DNA from: a virus
Length of the DNA stretch: 35,272 nt
Direction: 5' to 3' (one strand)
Virus record (IMG/VR): IMGVR_UViG_3300009155_000130
Span: 1 to 35,272 of that record
The position numbers were made by a program, and so were the translations under genes. Below, in pieces: positions 26,373-35,253 of this stretch; position 1 is the stretch's first letter, and every line of letters starts with the position of its first letter. The notes beneath the pieces were generated by a model. That model was given only the letters and a program-made list of their open reading frames with translations. It did not search any database and was not told where the DNA came from.

Positions 26373-26570
26373 TTCGGAGTGCTCATAAGTGTCATTGCTG
26401 AACTTATTTATTATTTCTCTTTTTAGTTGTAGTTCGGTTTTTTCTTCTTTTACTTCTAAAGCCTGAGTAATAGTTGGTCCAGGCTGGACGGAAAATAGGA
26501 ATAATGTTATTATTGCTATTGCGGCCCAGTTATGTACAACATCACTAAGTCTTTGTTTTACTTACTCCAT
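26373..26570 (-). other. In-frame upstream extension with signal anchor and early TAA
   Basis: AAAGGAGG and ATG at 26570 are perfectly spaced, but codon 3 is TAA (26564-26562). The same frame then runs open into the transglycosylase: VKQRLSDVVHNW, a hydrophobic helix AAIAIITLFLFSVQ, and a charged linker (EVKEEKTELQLKREI). Without that stop the protein would be 183 aa with a membrane anchor or signal peptide. Confidence 0.6.
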
Positions 26571-26602
26571 TGGCATTCCTCCTTTAGAGATAACGAACTA
26601 TA

Positions 26603-26632
26603 ATAGTACCATTGTGCTTTAAAGAGTGTCAA
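26603..26632 (-). promoter_or_regulatory. Consensus promoter of the P450 operon
   Basis: On the - strand TTGACA (26632-26627), 18 nt, TACTAT (26608-26603) with a TGG extension. Transcription should start near 26596, about 25 nt before the AAAGGAGG-ATG. Confidence 0.75.
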
Positions 26633-26654
26633 GCCAGTTGACCAGAAAGAATGT

Positions 26655-27644
26655 ATGAATATATCGTTTTCCACAGTAATTGCTAACCTAAAAAGCAAAA
26701 ACGGGTATGGCTACGCAGGAGAAAATATAGTTAAATCACTAAATAACCTGGGACACTTTGTTCCATTTCAAGACCCAAAATCTAAGGTACAGTTTAATTT
26801 TTCACAACCATCGTATTTTAAATTACATAAAAATCAATATCAAATTAGTTATACTCCGTGGGAGTCTACAGTAATACCAGAAGACTGGAAAGAATACATG
26901 GATGCTTGCGATGAAATTTGGACTACCTCAGATTGGTGTGCAAATGTTTTTGAAGATAACGGATACAGGGTGGATAAAGTTTATCCACATGGAATTGATC
27001 CAATATGGAAACCTTATAAAAGGCAAGATGACGGAATAATAAAATTTTTACATGTCGGAGAGCCAGCACCACGAAAAGCTGGTCAAATGGTTGTGGAATC
27101 CTTTATAAGTTTATTTGGAAACAACCCCGAATACTCTTTAACAATTAAAGCAGACCAAATTAATACAACAAGAGTTTATAATAACTTTATAGACAAAAAC
27201 ATAATTGGCGCACCAGAAAACCTTTACTCAAACATTCATTTAATAACAGAAGTTTTAACAAATGAAGAGCTAGTACAACTGTATAACTCACATGATGTTT
27301 TAATTTATCCAAGCTATGGAGAGGGTTTTGGCTTTATTCCATTTCAAGCTTTAGCAACTGGCATGCCAACTATTTGTACTAACGGATGGGCTCACTACGA
27401 AAAATATCTTGGTCCACTAAAATTAAAATCAAAAATTATAGATTCACCATGGCCATTTCCACACAAAGGAAAAGTTTTTGAGCCAAACCGTCAACATCTA
27501 CTTGAACTTATGAGAGATGTGTCTATTAATTTTAAAGCATATTCAAATTATTATTTTGCTCAGTCAACTAAAATACATAAAGATTATAATTGGGATCAGT
27601 TGACTGAAAACGCTTTTAAAGATATTTTTAAAAAATTTTCCTAG
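26655..27644 (+). CDS. Glycosyltransferase, GT4-type
   Basis: 329 aa. GT-B fold: FLHVGEPAPRKAGQMVVESF (131-150) is the linker-loop motif of family 4, and YGEGFGFIPFQALATGMP (221-238) is the nucleotide-binding motif. The first Glu (223) of the E-x7-E pair is present, but the second is Gln231. The SYTPWES...WTTSDWCANVF region is common in phage glycosyltransferases. It would add sugar to DNA, virion protein or host surface; the target is unknown. No strong promoter; weak AGAAAG site. Confidence 0.8.
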   Translation: MNISFSTVIANLKSKNGYGYAGENIVKSLNNLGHFVPFQDPKSKVQFNFSQPSYFKLHKNQYQISYTPWESTVIPEDWKEYMDACDEIWTTSDWCANVFEDNGYRVDKVYPHGIDPIWKPYKRQDDGIIKFLHVGEPAPRKAGQMVVESFISLFGNNPEYSLTIKADQINTTRVYNNFIDKNIIGAPENLYSNIHLITEVLTNEELVQLYNSHDVLIYPSYGEGFGFIPFQALATGMPTICTNGWAHYEKYLGPLKLKSKIIDSPWPFPHKGKVFEPNRQHLLELMRDVSINFKAYSNYYFAQSTKIHKDYNWDQLTENAFKDIFKKFS

Positions 27645-27727
27645 GGCTAGACCCGTTAATAAAAGTTTGATACACTTAGACTTCATCAAAAATTTTAATT
27701 AATCCGCAGGCGGAAGAAGAGGTCTAT

Positions 27728-29662
27728 ATGTCAACATCTATTGAAAACCCGTACGAAAACTTTATTGCATTGTCTCGGTATGCACGTTGGATGCCAGAAG
27801 AAAATCGTAGAGAAACTTGGAGCGAAACAGTAGATCGTTATTTTTCTTTTATGCTAGATCATTTATTTAAAGAGCATTCATATGAGCCTTCATCAAAACT
27901 AATAACAGAATTAAAACAAGCGGTGCTAGATAGAAACGTTATGCCATCAATGAGATCCGTAATGACCGCTGGCCCAGCGTTAGAGAGAGATCATGTTGCG
28001 GGATACAATTGTTCATTTGTACCAGTAGATAATCCCCGTTCATTTGACGAAACAATGTACATTTTAATGTGTGGAACTGGAGTTGGGTTTTCTGTCGAAT
28101 ATAAATACGTAAATAAACTTCCAATAATTCCAGAATCTTTTGAAAAATCTACAACGGTAATTGTTGTTGAAGATTCTAAGTCTGGTTGGGCAAAAGCATT
28201 TCGTGAATTACTTGCACTTCTTTGGACTGGACAGATTCCATCAATTGATGTAAGCAAACTTCGTCCCGCAGGCGCAAGGCTTAAAACTATGGGTGGAAGA
28301 TCTTCTGGCCCACAGCCTTTAGTTAATCTTTTTGATTTTACAATTGCTAAATTTAAAAATGCAGCAGGTAGACAATTCAAGCCAATTGAAGCACACGACA
28401 TTATGTGCAAAATAGGTGAAATTGTAGTGGTTGGCGGAGTACGCAGATCTGCATTGATTTCTCTTTCTAATATTAACGATATTGAAATGGCACAAGCAAA
28501 AACTGGAAATTGGTGGGAGCACAATTCACAACGTGCACTCTCTAACAACTCAGTGGCGTATTCTAGAAAACCACAAATGGAACAATTTATAGCAGAATGG
28601 AAATCTTTATATGACTCAAAGTCTGGAGAACGAGGTATATACAATGTGGCCGCAGCTCAAGCCCAAGCAGCCAAATATGGAAGAAGAGATCCAGATATAC
28701 ACTATGGAACTAACCCTTGCTCAGAGATTATTTTACGTCCTTACCAGTTTTGTAATCTTTCAGAAGTCGTATTACGTGAAAATGATACAAAGAAAGATAT
28801 TGAACGCAAAGTTGAGTTGGCAACTATTCTTGGAACATGGCAGTCAACTCTTACAGACTTTAAATACCTTCGTAAAATTTGGAAGGACAACACAGAAGAA
28901 GAGCGCCTATTAGGAGTATCTCTTACTGGACAATTTGGGCATAAGTTTATGTCTGGAAAAGAAAATTTGGAATCTTTGGAAGAATTTTTAAATTTACTTA
29001 GAGAATCAGCAAGAGCAAAAAATAAAGATGAGGCTGGGAAAATTGGGATTCCAGAGTCTGCCGCTATTACATGCGTAAAACCATCAGGAACAGTATCTCA
29101 ATTGGTCGGGGTGTCTTCAGGAATGCATGCATGGCATTCTCCATACTATATTCGAACAGTTCGTGGCTCCAAGGGAGATCCAATTTCTACTTTCTTAAAA
29201 GAAGTAGGTATTCCAGTAGAAGATGACGTAATGAAGCCAAATGAAACTTACGTATTTTCATTTCCAGTAAAAGCACCAGAAGGTGCAATTGTTAGAAATG
29301 ACCTAACCGCTATTGAACATTTAAATATTTGGTTAGTTTACCAACGTGCCTGGTGTGAGCACAAGCCATCAATTACCGTTTCAGTTAAAGAAGACGAATG
29401 GATGGAAGTAGGAGCTTGGGTATACAAAAATTTTAACGATGTTTCTGGAATCTCATTTTTACCGATGTCAGAGCACACATACAAGCAGGCTCCATATCAA
29501 GAGATATCTAAAGAAGAATATTTAGATCTTTTGGGCAAAATGCCTAAAGAAATTAGATGGGCTGATCTTTCTTTTTACGAGACGGAAGATGGAACATCTG
29601 GAAATCAAACCCTTGCATGCACATCTGACGGAAACTGTGAGATTGTAGATATAACCGCATAG
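27728..29662 (+). CDS. Class II (B12-dependent) ribonucleoside-triphosphate reductase
   Basis: 644 aa. Monomeric RTPR type. It makes dNTPs from NTPs using adenosylcobalamin, so it works without oxygen or an R2 partner. Cys95 (YNCSF) and Cys342 (FCNLSEVV) form the reducible pair; Cys331 in NPCSEI is the thiyl radical site with Asn329 and Glu333. The 331-342 spacing of 11 equals that of the Lactobacillus enzyme (408-419). C-terminal Cys631 and Cys637 fit the re-reducing tail. Shorter than the 739-aa prototype. Supplies nucleotides for phage replication. Confidence 0.93.
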   Translation: MSTSIENPYENFIALSRYARWMPEENRRETWSETVDRYFSFMLDHLFKEHSYEPSSKLITELKQAVLDRNVMPSMRSVMTAGPALERDHVAGYNCSFVPVDNPRSFDETMYILMCGTGVGFSVEYKYVNKLPIIPESFEKSTTVIVVEDSKSGWAKAFRELLALLWTGQIPSIDVSKLRPAGARLKTMGGRSSGPQPLVNLFDFTIAKFKNAAGRQFKPIEAHDIMCKIGEIVVVGGVRRSALISLSNINDIEMAQAKTGNWWEHNSQRALSNNSVAYSRKPQMEQFIAEWKSLYDSKSGERGIYNVAAAQAQAAKYGRRDPDIHYGTNPCSEIILRPYQFCNLSEVVLRENDTKKDIERKVELATILGTWQSTLTDFKYLRKIWKDNTEEERLLGVSLTGQFGHKFMSGKENLESLEEFLNLLRESARAKNKDEAGKIGIPESAAITCVKPSGTVSQLVGVSSGMHAWHSPYYIRTVRGSKGDPISTFLKEVGIPVEDDVMKPNETYVFSFPVKAPEGAIVRNDLTAIEHLNIWLVYQRAWCEHKPSITVSVKEDEWMEVGAWVYKNFNDVSGISFLPMSEHTYKQAPYQEISKEEYLDLLGKMPKEIRWADLSFYETEDGTSGNQTLACTSDGNCEIVDITA

Positions 29663-29701
29663 TGGTAGAATATATAATGGCGAAAGCCAAAAGGAGATAA
29701 T

Positions 29702-29896
29702 ATGAATACATATACAGAACAAATACTAGCAGCTCTAGGAACTTACGGAAGAGCATTCCTAGCAGCAGCTACAGCTCTATACATGACTGGAAATACAAAT
29801 CCAAAGGATTTAATTGCAGCAGGAGTCGCAGCAATTGCCCCAGTTATTCTCAAGGCGTTAAGCCCAAGCAATACAGAGTTTGGCTTTAAAAAGTAA
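29702..29896 (+). CDS. Holin-like small membrane protein
   Basis: 64 aa. Hydrophobic segments at about 15-28 (RAFLAAATALYMTG) and 37-52 (LIAAGVAAIAPVILKAL), a short loop with NPKD, and a charged end. AAGGAG stands 5 nt before the ATG. Small proteins of this form are often called holins; position next to tail genes fits, but the call is not certain. Confidence 0.55.
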   Translation: MNTYTEQILAALGTYGRAFLAAATALYMTGNTNPKDLIAAGVAAIAPVILKALSPSNTEFGFKK

Positions 29897-29922
29897 AATA
29901 AAATAGTAGTCGATTAGGATAG

Positions 29923-29952
29923 CTCCTGTGCTAAAATAAGCATAGGAGTTTT
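29923..29952 (+). terminator. Rho-independent terminator
   Basis: CTCCTGTGCT (29923-29932) and AGCATAGGAG (29939-29948), 10 bp with one G-U, followed by TTTT. The near-palindrome TAGTCGATTAG lies just upstream (29907-29917). Confidence 0.75.
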
Positions 29953-29974
29953 CCTATTTTAGGAGATTTTGAAA

Positions 29975-30325
29975 ATGGCAGTACAAAAGAATTTTGAAGT
30001 AGATCAAAATGCTACTTTTACCTTTGAGGTTCAATACACCTTAGAGGACGAAGTCACACCAATAAGTTTAGTAAATGCAACTGCAAAGATGCAAGTACGT
30101 GATACTAAAGGTGGACCTAAGCTAGCATTTACACTAACATCACCCTCTGGTGGTATAACAATTAATGGTGCAACTGGAACACTAACCATTAAAATGACAC
30201 CTACCCAGACAAATAAACTCTTTTATCCAAAATCTTCTTATGACGTTATGGTTGTCGATTCTAACGGGAATAAAATAAAACTCCTCGAAGGGTTTTTAAC
30301 TCTCAGCAGATCGGTAACTATATAA
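29975..30325 (+). CDS. Virion-associated protein, BppU N-terminal-like
   Basis: 116 aa from the ATG at 29975 (AGGAG 9 nt upstream; an in-frame TTG 6 nt earlier is less likely). Beta-sandwich pattern: NATFTFEVQYTLEDE, ATAKMQVRDTKGG, GTLTIKMTPTQT. Such Ig-like modules cap baseplate or fibre components in many phages. Coupled to the next gene (TAATG). Confidence 0.65.
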   Translation: MAVQKNFEVDQNATFTFEVQYTLEDEVTPISLVNATAKMQVRDTKGGPKLAFTLTSPSGGITINGATGTLTIKMTPTQTNKLFYPKSSYDVMVVDSNGNKIKLLEGFLTLSRSVTI

Positions 30326-30780
30326 TGTCAGCAGAAAAAGTAATAGTAAAAGAAGTAAAAAATAAAGTAATTGTAAAATCACCAGGACCACAAGGCCCTG
30401 CTGGAAGAACTATATTAAATGGAATCTCTGCACCATCAAATAACCTAGGGGTTATTGGAGATTTTTATTACAACACAGTTACAACAGATTTCTACGGACC
30501 TAAACTTACAGATTTAAGTTGGTCTGGCGCAACTGTTATTAAATTTATTCAAGAAGGTTCAGATTATGCATATTCATCTTCATGGGAAATTGCTCAAGTT
30601 GTTGGACCAACCAATGGAGTATATTCAGTAACACTAACACATAATCTTGGGTTTTTCCCAAACGTAACAACAAAAGATAGCTCTGGAGAAACAGTTGAAA
30701 CTGGACTAGACTATTTAAACACAAATAGAATAAGGCTGACAATGGCTCAACCATTTTCAGGGACAGCATACCTGTCATAA
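30325..30780 (+). CDS. Tail fibre protein with short collagen-like motif
   Basis: 151 aa. A basic N-terminus with repeated VIVK, then GPQGPAG (residues 20-26), then the fibre motif IGDFYYNTVTTDFYGPK shared with the two fibres downstream. C-terminal domain THNLGFFPNVTTKDSSGE is related to the C-terminus of the 30793 protein. Confidence 0.7.
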   Translation: MSAEKVIVKEVKNKVIVKSPGPQGPAGRTILNGISAPSNNLGVIGDFYYNTVTTDFYGPKLTDLSWSGATVIKFIQEGSDYAYSSSWEIAQVVGPTNGVYSVTLTHNLGFFPNVTTKDSSGETVETGLDYLNTNRIRLTMAQPFSGTAYLS

Positions 30781-30792
30781 AGGAGAAACAAA

Positions 30793-32160
30793 ATGGCAAG
30801 AAAATTTTTAGTTAGCTTAGACCTTAACAAAAATGAATTACAAAATGCTCGAATTCAAAACCTTAGCACTGCGCCCTCAAGCCCAGTAGAAGGTCAAATA
30901 TATTTTAACACAGTAGATAAAATTGTATACTTCTTTGACGGAACAACCTGGATCCCAACATCTGGCTCCCTAGAAGTAATTCAAGATGCTATTGGTGCAT
31001 ATGTTTCTGGTGGCACTGGCTTAACAGCAACGTATACAGATTCAACAGGAACAACAGTAATTGATCTAGATAACACAGCAGTAACACCTGGAGCATACGG
31101 ATCTACAACAGCAATTCCTACATTTACAGTAGACGCACAAGGTCGTTTGACTGCAGCAGGAACAGTAAACGTAGCAACTAATCTTTCAATTGCTGGAGAC
31201 ACTGGAACAGACACAGTTAATTTATTAACTGACACATTAACTGTTTCAGGTGGAGAAGGAATTGATGTTGCAGTAACAAACAACACAATTACAGTATCAG
31301 CAGAAGACGCAACTTCATCTAATAAAGGTGTTGCAAGTTTTGATGCCATAGACTTTACCGTAGCAGCAGGCGCAGTAACATTAAATGCTGAGCGTGTACA
31401 AGATATTGTTTCTTCACAAATTGTTGCTGGAGAAGGCATTGATGTATCATACGATGATACAGCAGGAACCCTAACAGTAGATGCAGAAATTGCAACAACT
31501 ACAAATCGTGGTGTTGCTTCATTTGCAGACGCAGACTTTACCGTAACAGATGGCGCAGTAAGTATTAAAAATGTTAATCTTGCAACACAAACAACTGGTA
31601 ACTATATTGCAACAATTGCTGGAACAGCAAATGAAATTACAGTTTCTGGTTCAGGATCAGAAAATTCAGCAGTAACAATTGGGCTTCCAGATGACGTAAC
31701 AATTACTGGCAATCTTCTTGTGGGTGGCAACTTAAATGTTACAGGAACAGTTAACTCTGTAAATACAACCCAGGTAAACATTGTTGATAACAAGATTAAT
31801 CTTAATACTAATTTTACTGGAGCACCAGTAGCAGACGCTGGAATTCGTGTAGAGCGAGGTAGCGAAACAGATGTTGAAATTCTATGGAACGAGTCCTCAG
31901 ATAAATGGACAGTTACAAATGATGGAACTAACTATCATGCAATAACTAGAAAGTATGTCGAGACGTTAAATTCAGTATCAACATCATACACGGTTACTCA
32001 TAACTTGGGTTCAACTGATGTTTTAGTACAGGTTTCGCAAGCAGCTTCTCCATATGCTAAAGTTGAGACAGACGTAGAATTAACATCTGCATCTGCCGTA
32101 ACTATTAAATTTGCAGTAGCACCTGCATCAGGAGAATACAAAGTAGTAGTAATAGGCTAA
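30793..32160 (+). CDS. Tail fibre protein
   Basis: 455 aa. N-terminus MARKFLVSLDLNKNELQNAR, then EGQIYFNTVDKIVYFFDGTTW; the middle holds repeated beta units (NKGVASFDAIDFTV, NRGVASFADADFTV); then a shaft unit LLVGGNLNVTGTVNSVN and a C-terminal domain VTHNLGSTDVLVQVSQ. AAAGGAG precedes the ATG. A trimeric fibre adhesin is the likely form. Confidence 0.8.
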   Translation: MARKFLVSLDLNKNELQNARIQNLSTAPSSPVEGQIYFNTVDKIVYFFDGTTWIPTSGSLEVIQDAIGAYVSGGTGLTATYTDSTGTTVIDLDNTAVTPGAYGSTTAIPTFTVDAQGRLTAAGTVNVATNLSIAGDTGTDTVNLLTDTLTVSGGEGIDVAVTNNTITVSAEDATSSNKGVASFDAIDFTVAAGAVTLNAERVQDIVSSQIVAGEGIDVSYDDTAGTLTVDAEIATTTNRGVASFADADFTVTDGAVSIKNVNLATQTTGNYIATIAGTANEITVSGSGSENSAVTIGLPDDVTITGNLLVGGNLNVTGTVNSVNTTQVNIVDNKINLNTNFTGAPVADAGIRVERGSETDVEILWNESSDKWTVTNDGTNYHAITRKYVETLNSVSTSYTVTHNLGSTDVLVQVSQAASPYAKVETDVELTSASAVTIKFAVAPASGEYKVVVIG

Positions 32161-32167
32161 ATAAAAA

Positions 32168-32524
32168 ATGAAACTTAAGTCTTTATTAAATTTAGCAACA
32201 TTATCATCCGACCCTGCGGGGTCGGAAGGCGATGTATTTTTTAATACAACAGAAAAGGCTTTAAAGATTCACAACGGATTAATATGGGTAACAATAGCAA
32301 GAAACACAGACCCAGCACCATTTTATCTACATACGCATGCATACGATGGAGAGGTACATACAATTGATATTGAAAATCCAATCACATTTAAAGAAATAAA
32401 CACTACAGCAAATGTTTTAGAAAGTATTCCCAAGGTAATAGGGTTTGACGGAGGAACTCCGTCAGACAACATTAATGATTCTAGCTTTTTAGAATTATCA
32501 TTATTAGATGGTGGCAAAATTTAA
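32168..32524 (+). CDS. Short tail-fibre-like protein
   Basis: 118 aa. LKSLLNLATLSSDPAGSEGDVFFNTTEKALKI carries the same EG(D/Q)xxFNT module as the two previous fibres, then an unrelated C-terminus with HTHAYDGEVHTIDIE. Begins 7 nt after the preceding stop without a clear Shine-Dalgarno. A perfect 7-bp GC hairpin lies at 32208-32225 within codons 14-20. Confidence 0.65.
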   Translation: MKLKSLLNLATLSSDPAGSEGDVFFNTTEKALKIHNGLIWVTIARNTDPAPFYLHTHAYDGEVHTIDIENPITFKEINTTANVLESIPKVIGFDGGTPSDNINDSSFLELSLLDGGKI

Positions 32525-32600
32525 CAAAAGAATAGTTTATTTTATAATAAAAAATAAGATATAATATACCTACAAGTCATAATTTTGGAGCAATAAAACA

Positions 32601-33158
32601 ATGGCAACAAATTTTCCAAGTTCGATAGACTCATTAACAAATCCTAATTCAACGGATCCATTATCTAGTCCATCGCACTCTGAACAGCATATAAATCTTA
32701 ATGATGCTGTTGAGGCAATAGAAACAAAAATTGGAGTAAATGGCTCTAATGATTCAAACTCTATTCAGTACAAGGTTGCAGCAATACAAACAACTTTAAC
32801 CAACATAGAAAACAGCACCTCAGCAGCAGAACTTTTGTTAGGTCTTGAAGGAAATAATGATTTAACAATAAGTGGAATAGAGAACAAAACAACAGTAGAC
32901 AGTTTTGCTAAATCTCTATATTCAACAATAAGATATACATTACAAATCAAAAAAGGCAACTTACTTGTTTCTGATCAACTAGATATAGTCAATGATGGAA
33001 CAGACTTACACATAAATAGATATGAAATATCATCAAATACAAATAATTCTCTTTATACTGTGCAATTAGAAGAAAATGCAGGTATAATTAGTTTGAAAGT
33101 AACACCGACAAGTGGATCTATAACCGCTAGATATTATAGAACCGCCTTAAAATTTTAA
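32601..33158 (+). CDS. Tail fibre protein
   Basis: 185 aa. N-terminus MATNFPSSIDSLTNPNSTDPL resembles many phage fibre or attachment proteins (SSxxxSHSEQHINLNDAVEA). C-terminal 70 residues match the end of the 33180 fibre in pattern: D-x2-D-x2-I-x2-Y...VTP. An upstream TATAAT (near 32554) and TGGAG suggest its own promoter. Confidence 0.75.
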   Translation: MATNFPSSIDSLTNPNSTDPLSSPSHSEQHINLNDAVEAIETKIGVNGSNDSNSIQYKVAAIQTTLTNIENSTSAAELLLGLEGNNDLTISGIENKTTVDSFAKSLYSTIRYTLQIKKGNLLVSDQLDIVNDGTDLHINRYEISSNTNNSLYTVQLEENAGIISLKVTPTSGSITARYYRTALKF

Positions 33159-33179
33159 GGCGTAAGGGGAAATAAAAAA

Positions 33180-35237
33180 ATGGCAACAGTAGATAAAAAC
33201 TTTAGAATTAAGAATGGTTTAGTTGTTGAGGGATCAACAGCTACAGTAAATGGATCTAATATCCTTACTGAAAACTCAGTAGAATTTCTTCAAGACACCG
33301 CAGCAGCACAACTCACAGGCGGAACACATACAAATATTTCAGTAAGTTATAATGACACTACTGGAACAATTAGTTTAACTGGCGGAGTAACATACACAGA
33401 CGAGCAAGCACAAGATGCCGTCGGTAATGCAGTCGGAACTGGACTTTCATACAACGATACAACAGGTGCAATATCTGTTGACACATCCACAATTCAGGCT
33501 CGTGTCGCAGATGTATCTGACACTGAAATTGGATACCTTAATGGCGTAACATCTTCAATTCAGACACAATTAAATGATAAAGCACCACTTGCTTCTCCAA
33601 CATTTACAGGTACAGTAACATTACCTAATAATACAATTACAAATGCAATGATGGCAGACAATTCTGTTGACACAGCAGAAATTGCTTCAAGCGCAGTAAC
33701 TACAGCAAAGATTGCAGATGCTAACGTAACCGCTGCTAAACTTGCTTCAGGCTCTATCGAAACAGCAAAGATTGCAGACGGTGCAGTAACCTCAGCAAAG
33801 ATTGCTAACGATACAATCGTAGATGCTGATATTAATTCAGCAGCAGCAATCGCACAATCTAAGATTTCAAATTTAACCACAGACCTTGACGCTAAACTTC
33901 CAAAAGCTGGCGGAACAATGTCTGGCGCAATTGCAATGGGTACAAACAAGATCACAGGTCTTGGAAATCCGACTTCTGCACAAGATGCAGCAACAAAGGC
34001 TTATGTAGACGGTGTTGCTCAAGGTTTAGATGTTAAGGCTTCTGTTGCACTTGCAACTACAGCAGACATATTGGCCAACGGCGGAACTTACGCTGCTCCT
34101 AATGATTATCAGGATGGACCCGATGACGAATTCTTAGATACCTTTACTTTTCCTATAGGGGAATTATATATTGATAGCACATTTGTCAGCCTTGGAGATA
34201 GAATTCTTGTAAAAGACCAAACCCTTTCTAAACAAAATGGTATATTTACATGTACAACAGTAGGGCAAAATGCAATACCAGGAAGATCAGCAGGATCGGG
34301 AGCAGTTTTAACTCGTTCATCAGATGCAAATAAGAAAAACTCTTTTACTCCTGGACTTTTCACTTTTGTAGACAGGGGCACCGTTAATGATGCTAAAGGA
34401 TTTGTACTTGTAGAAGGTGGAGGGAATAGTCTTGGAAACGCTGATCCAAAAGTATTCACACAATTCTCAGGTTCTGGCACATTTACTGCAGGTAATGGTT
34501 TAACACTAACTGGTAATTCATTTAGCATCAACACATCAACTACAGCAGATCTTTCTACCGCTCAAACTTTAACAAATAAGACTTTAACTTCACCAGTAAT
34601 TAATACACCTACTGGAATTACAAAGTCAGATGTTGGATTAGCAAACGTTGACAATACGTCAGATGCTAATAAGCCAGTATCATCAGCAACACAGACAGCT
34701 CTTGACCTTAAGGCTCCATTGGCCTCACCAGCACTTACTGGCACCCCAACAGCCCCTACAGCAGCAGCAGACACTAATACAACTCAGATTGCTACTACAG
34801 CATTTGCTAAGGCAGAAGCCGACGCAGCACAGTCAGCAGCAGAAGCCACAGCATCATCTGCTCTTTCTGGAGTAACTGCAGGAACCACAGCGTTTACAGC
34901 AGTAAATGTTAACTCAGTAGCTAAGCAAATTGCTGCAACCACAGGTAATATTGTTACTGCAGCGGCAACCACAGCTTATGCATGGGCAAAGGCTTCATAC
35001 CGAAGTGGAGAATTCCTTGTTAAGGCAAAGAATGGAAACCACACAGAAGTTGCAAAAATTATGGTAACTCTAGACTCTTCAGATAACGTATATATTACAG
35101 AGTATGGAATGTCATCAACAAGTGGAGTTTCACTTCAAACAGTTTCAGCAGATGTAAGCGGAACAGATGTAAGAATTCGTGTAACACCTGCAAATAACAA
35201 TACCGAAGTATTAATCACTGGTATACTGTTAGTATAA
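33180..35237 (+). CDS. Large tail fibre protein
   Basis: 685 aa. Order: an N-terminal adaptor (MATVDKNFRIKNGLVVEGS), shaft repeats of the type NSVDTAEIASSAVTTAKI about 150-215, the LPKAGGTMSGAIAMGTNKI motif, a central globular domain from about 285 to 420 (GDRILVKDQTLSKQNGIFTC, FVDRGTVNDAKGFVLVEGG), further repeats (KAPLASPALTGTPTAPT), and a C-terminal domain shared with the 32601 protein. Receptor binding is the likely role. Confidence 0.85.
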   Translation: MATVDKNFRIKNGLVVEGSTATVNGSNILTENSVEFLQDTAAAQLTGGTHTNISVSYNDTTGTISLTGGVTYTDEQAQDAVGNAVGTGLSYNDTTGAISVDTSTIQARVADVSDTEIGYLNGVTSSIQTQLNDKAPLASPTFTGTVTLPNNTITNAMMADNSVDTAEIASSAVTTAKIADANVTAAKLASGSIETAKIADGAVTSAKIANDTIVDADINSAAAIAQSKISNLTTDLDAKLPKAGGTMSGAIAMGTNKITGLGNPTSAQDAATKAYVDGVAQGLDVKASVALATTADILANGGTYAAPNDYQDGPDDEFLDTFTFPIGELYIDSTFVSLGDRILVKDQTLSKQNGIFTCTTVGQNAIPGRSAGSGAVLTRSSDANKKNSFTPGLFTFVDRGTVNDAKGFVLVEGGGNSLGNADPKVFTQFSGSGTFTAGNGLTLTGNSFSINTSTTADLSTAQTLTNKTLTSPVINTPTGITKSDVGLANVDNTSDANKPVSSATQTALDLKAPLASPALTGTPTAPTAAADTNTTQIATTAFAKAEADAAQSAAEATASSALSGVTAGTTAFTAVNVNSVAKQIAATTGNIVTAAATTAYAWAKASYRSGEFLVKAKNGNHTEVAKIMVTLDSSDNVYITEYGMSSTSGVSLQTVSADVSGTDVRIRVTPANNNTEVLITGILLV

Positions 35238-35253
35238 TTAAATAAAAGGCCAG

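Noticed and set aside
9063-26564. Genome-wide recoding of TAA, suggested by two in-frame TAA cases
   Set aside because: TAA ends most well-defined genes here, including RNR-neighbouring and fibre genes, with frames closing normally.
30981-34972. Long - strand frames inside the tail-fibre genes
   Set aside because: Mirror frames of Ala/Thr/Val-rich repeats; no start signals.
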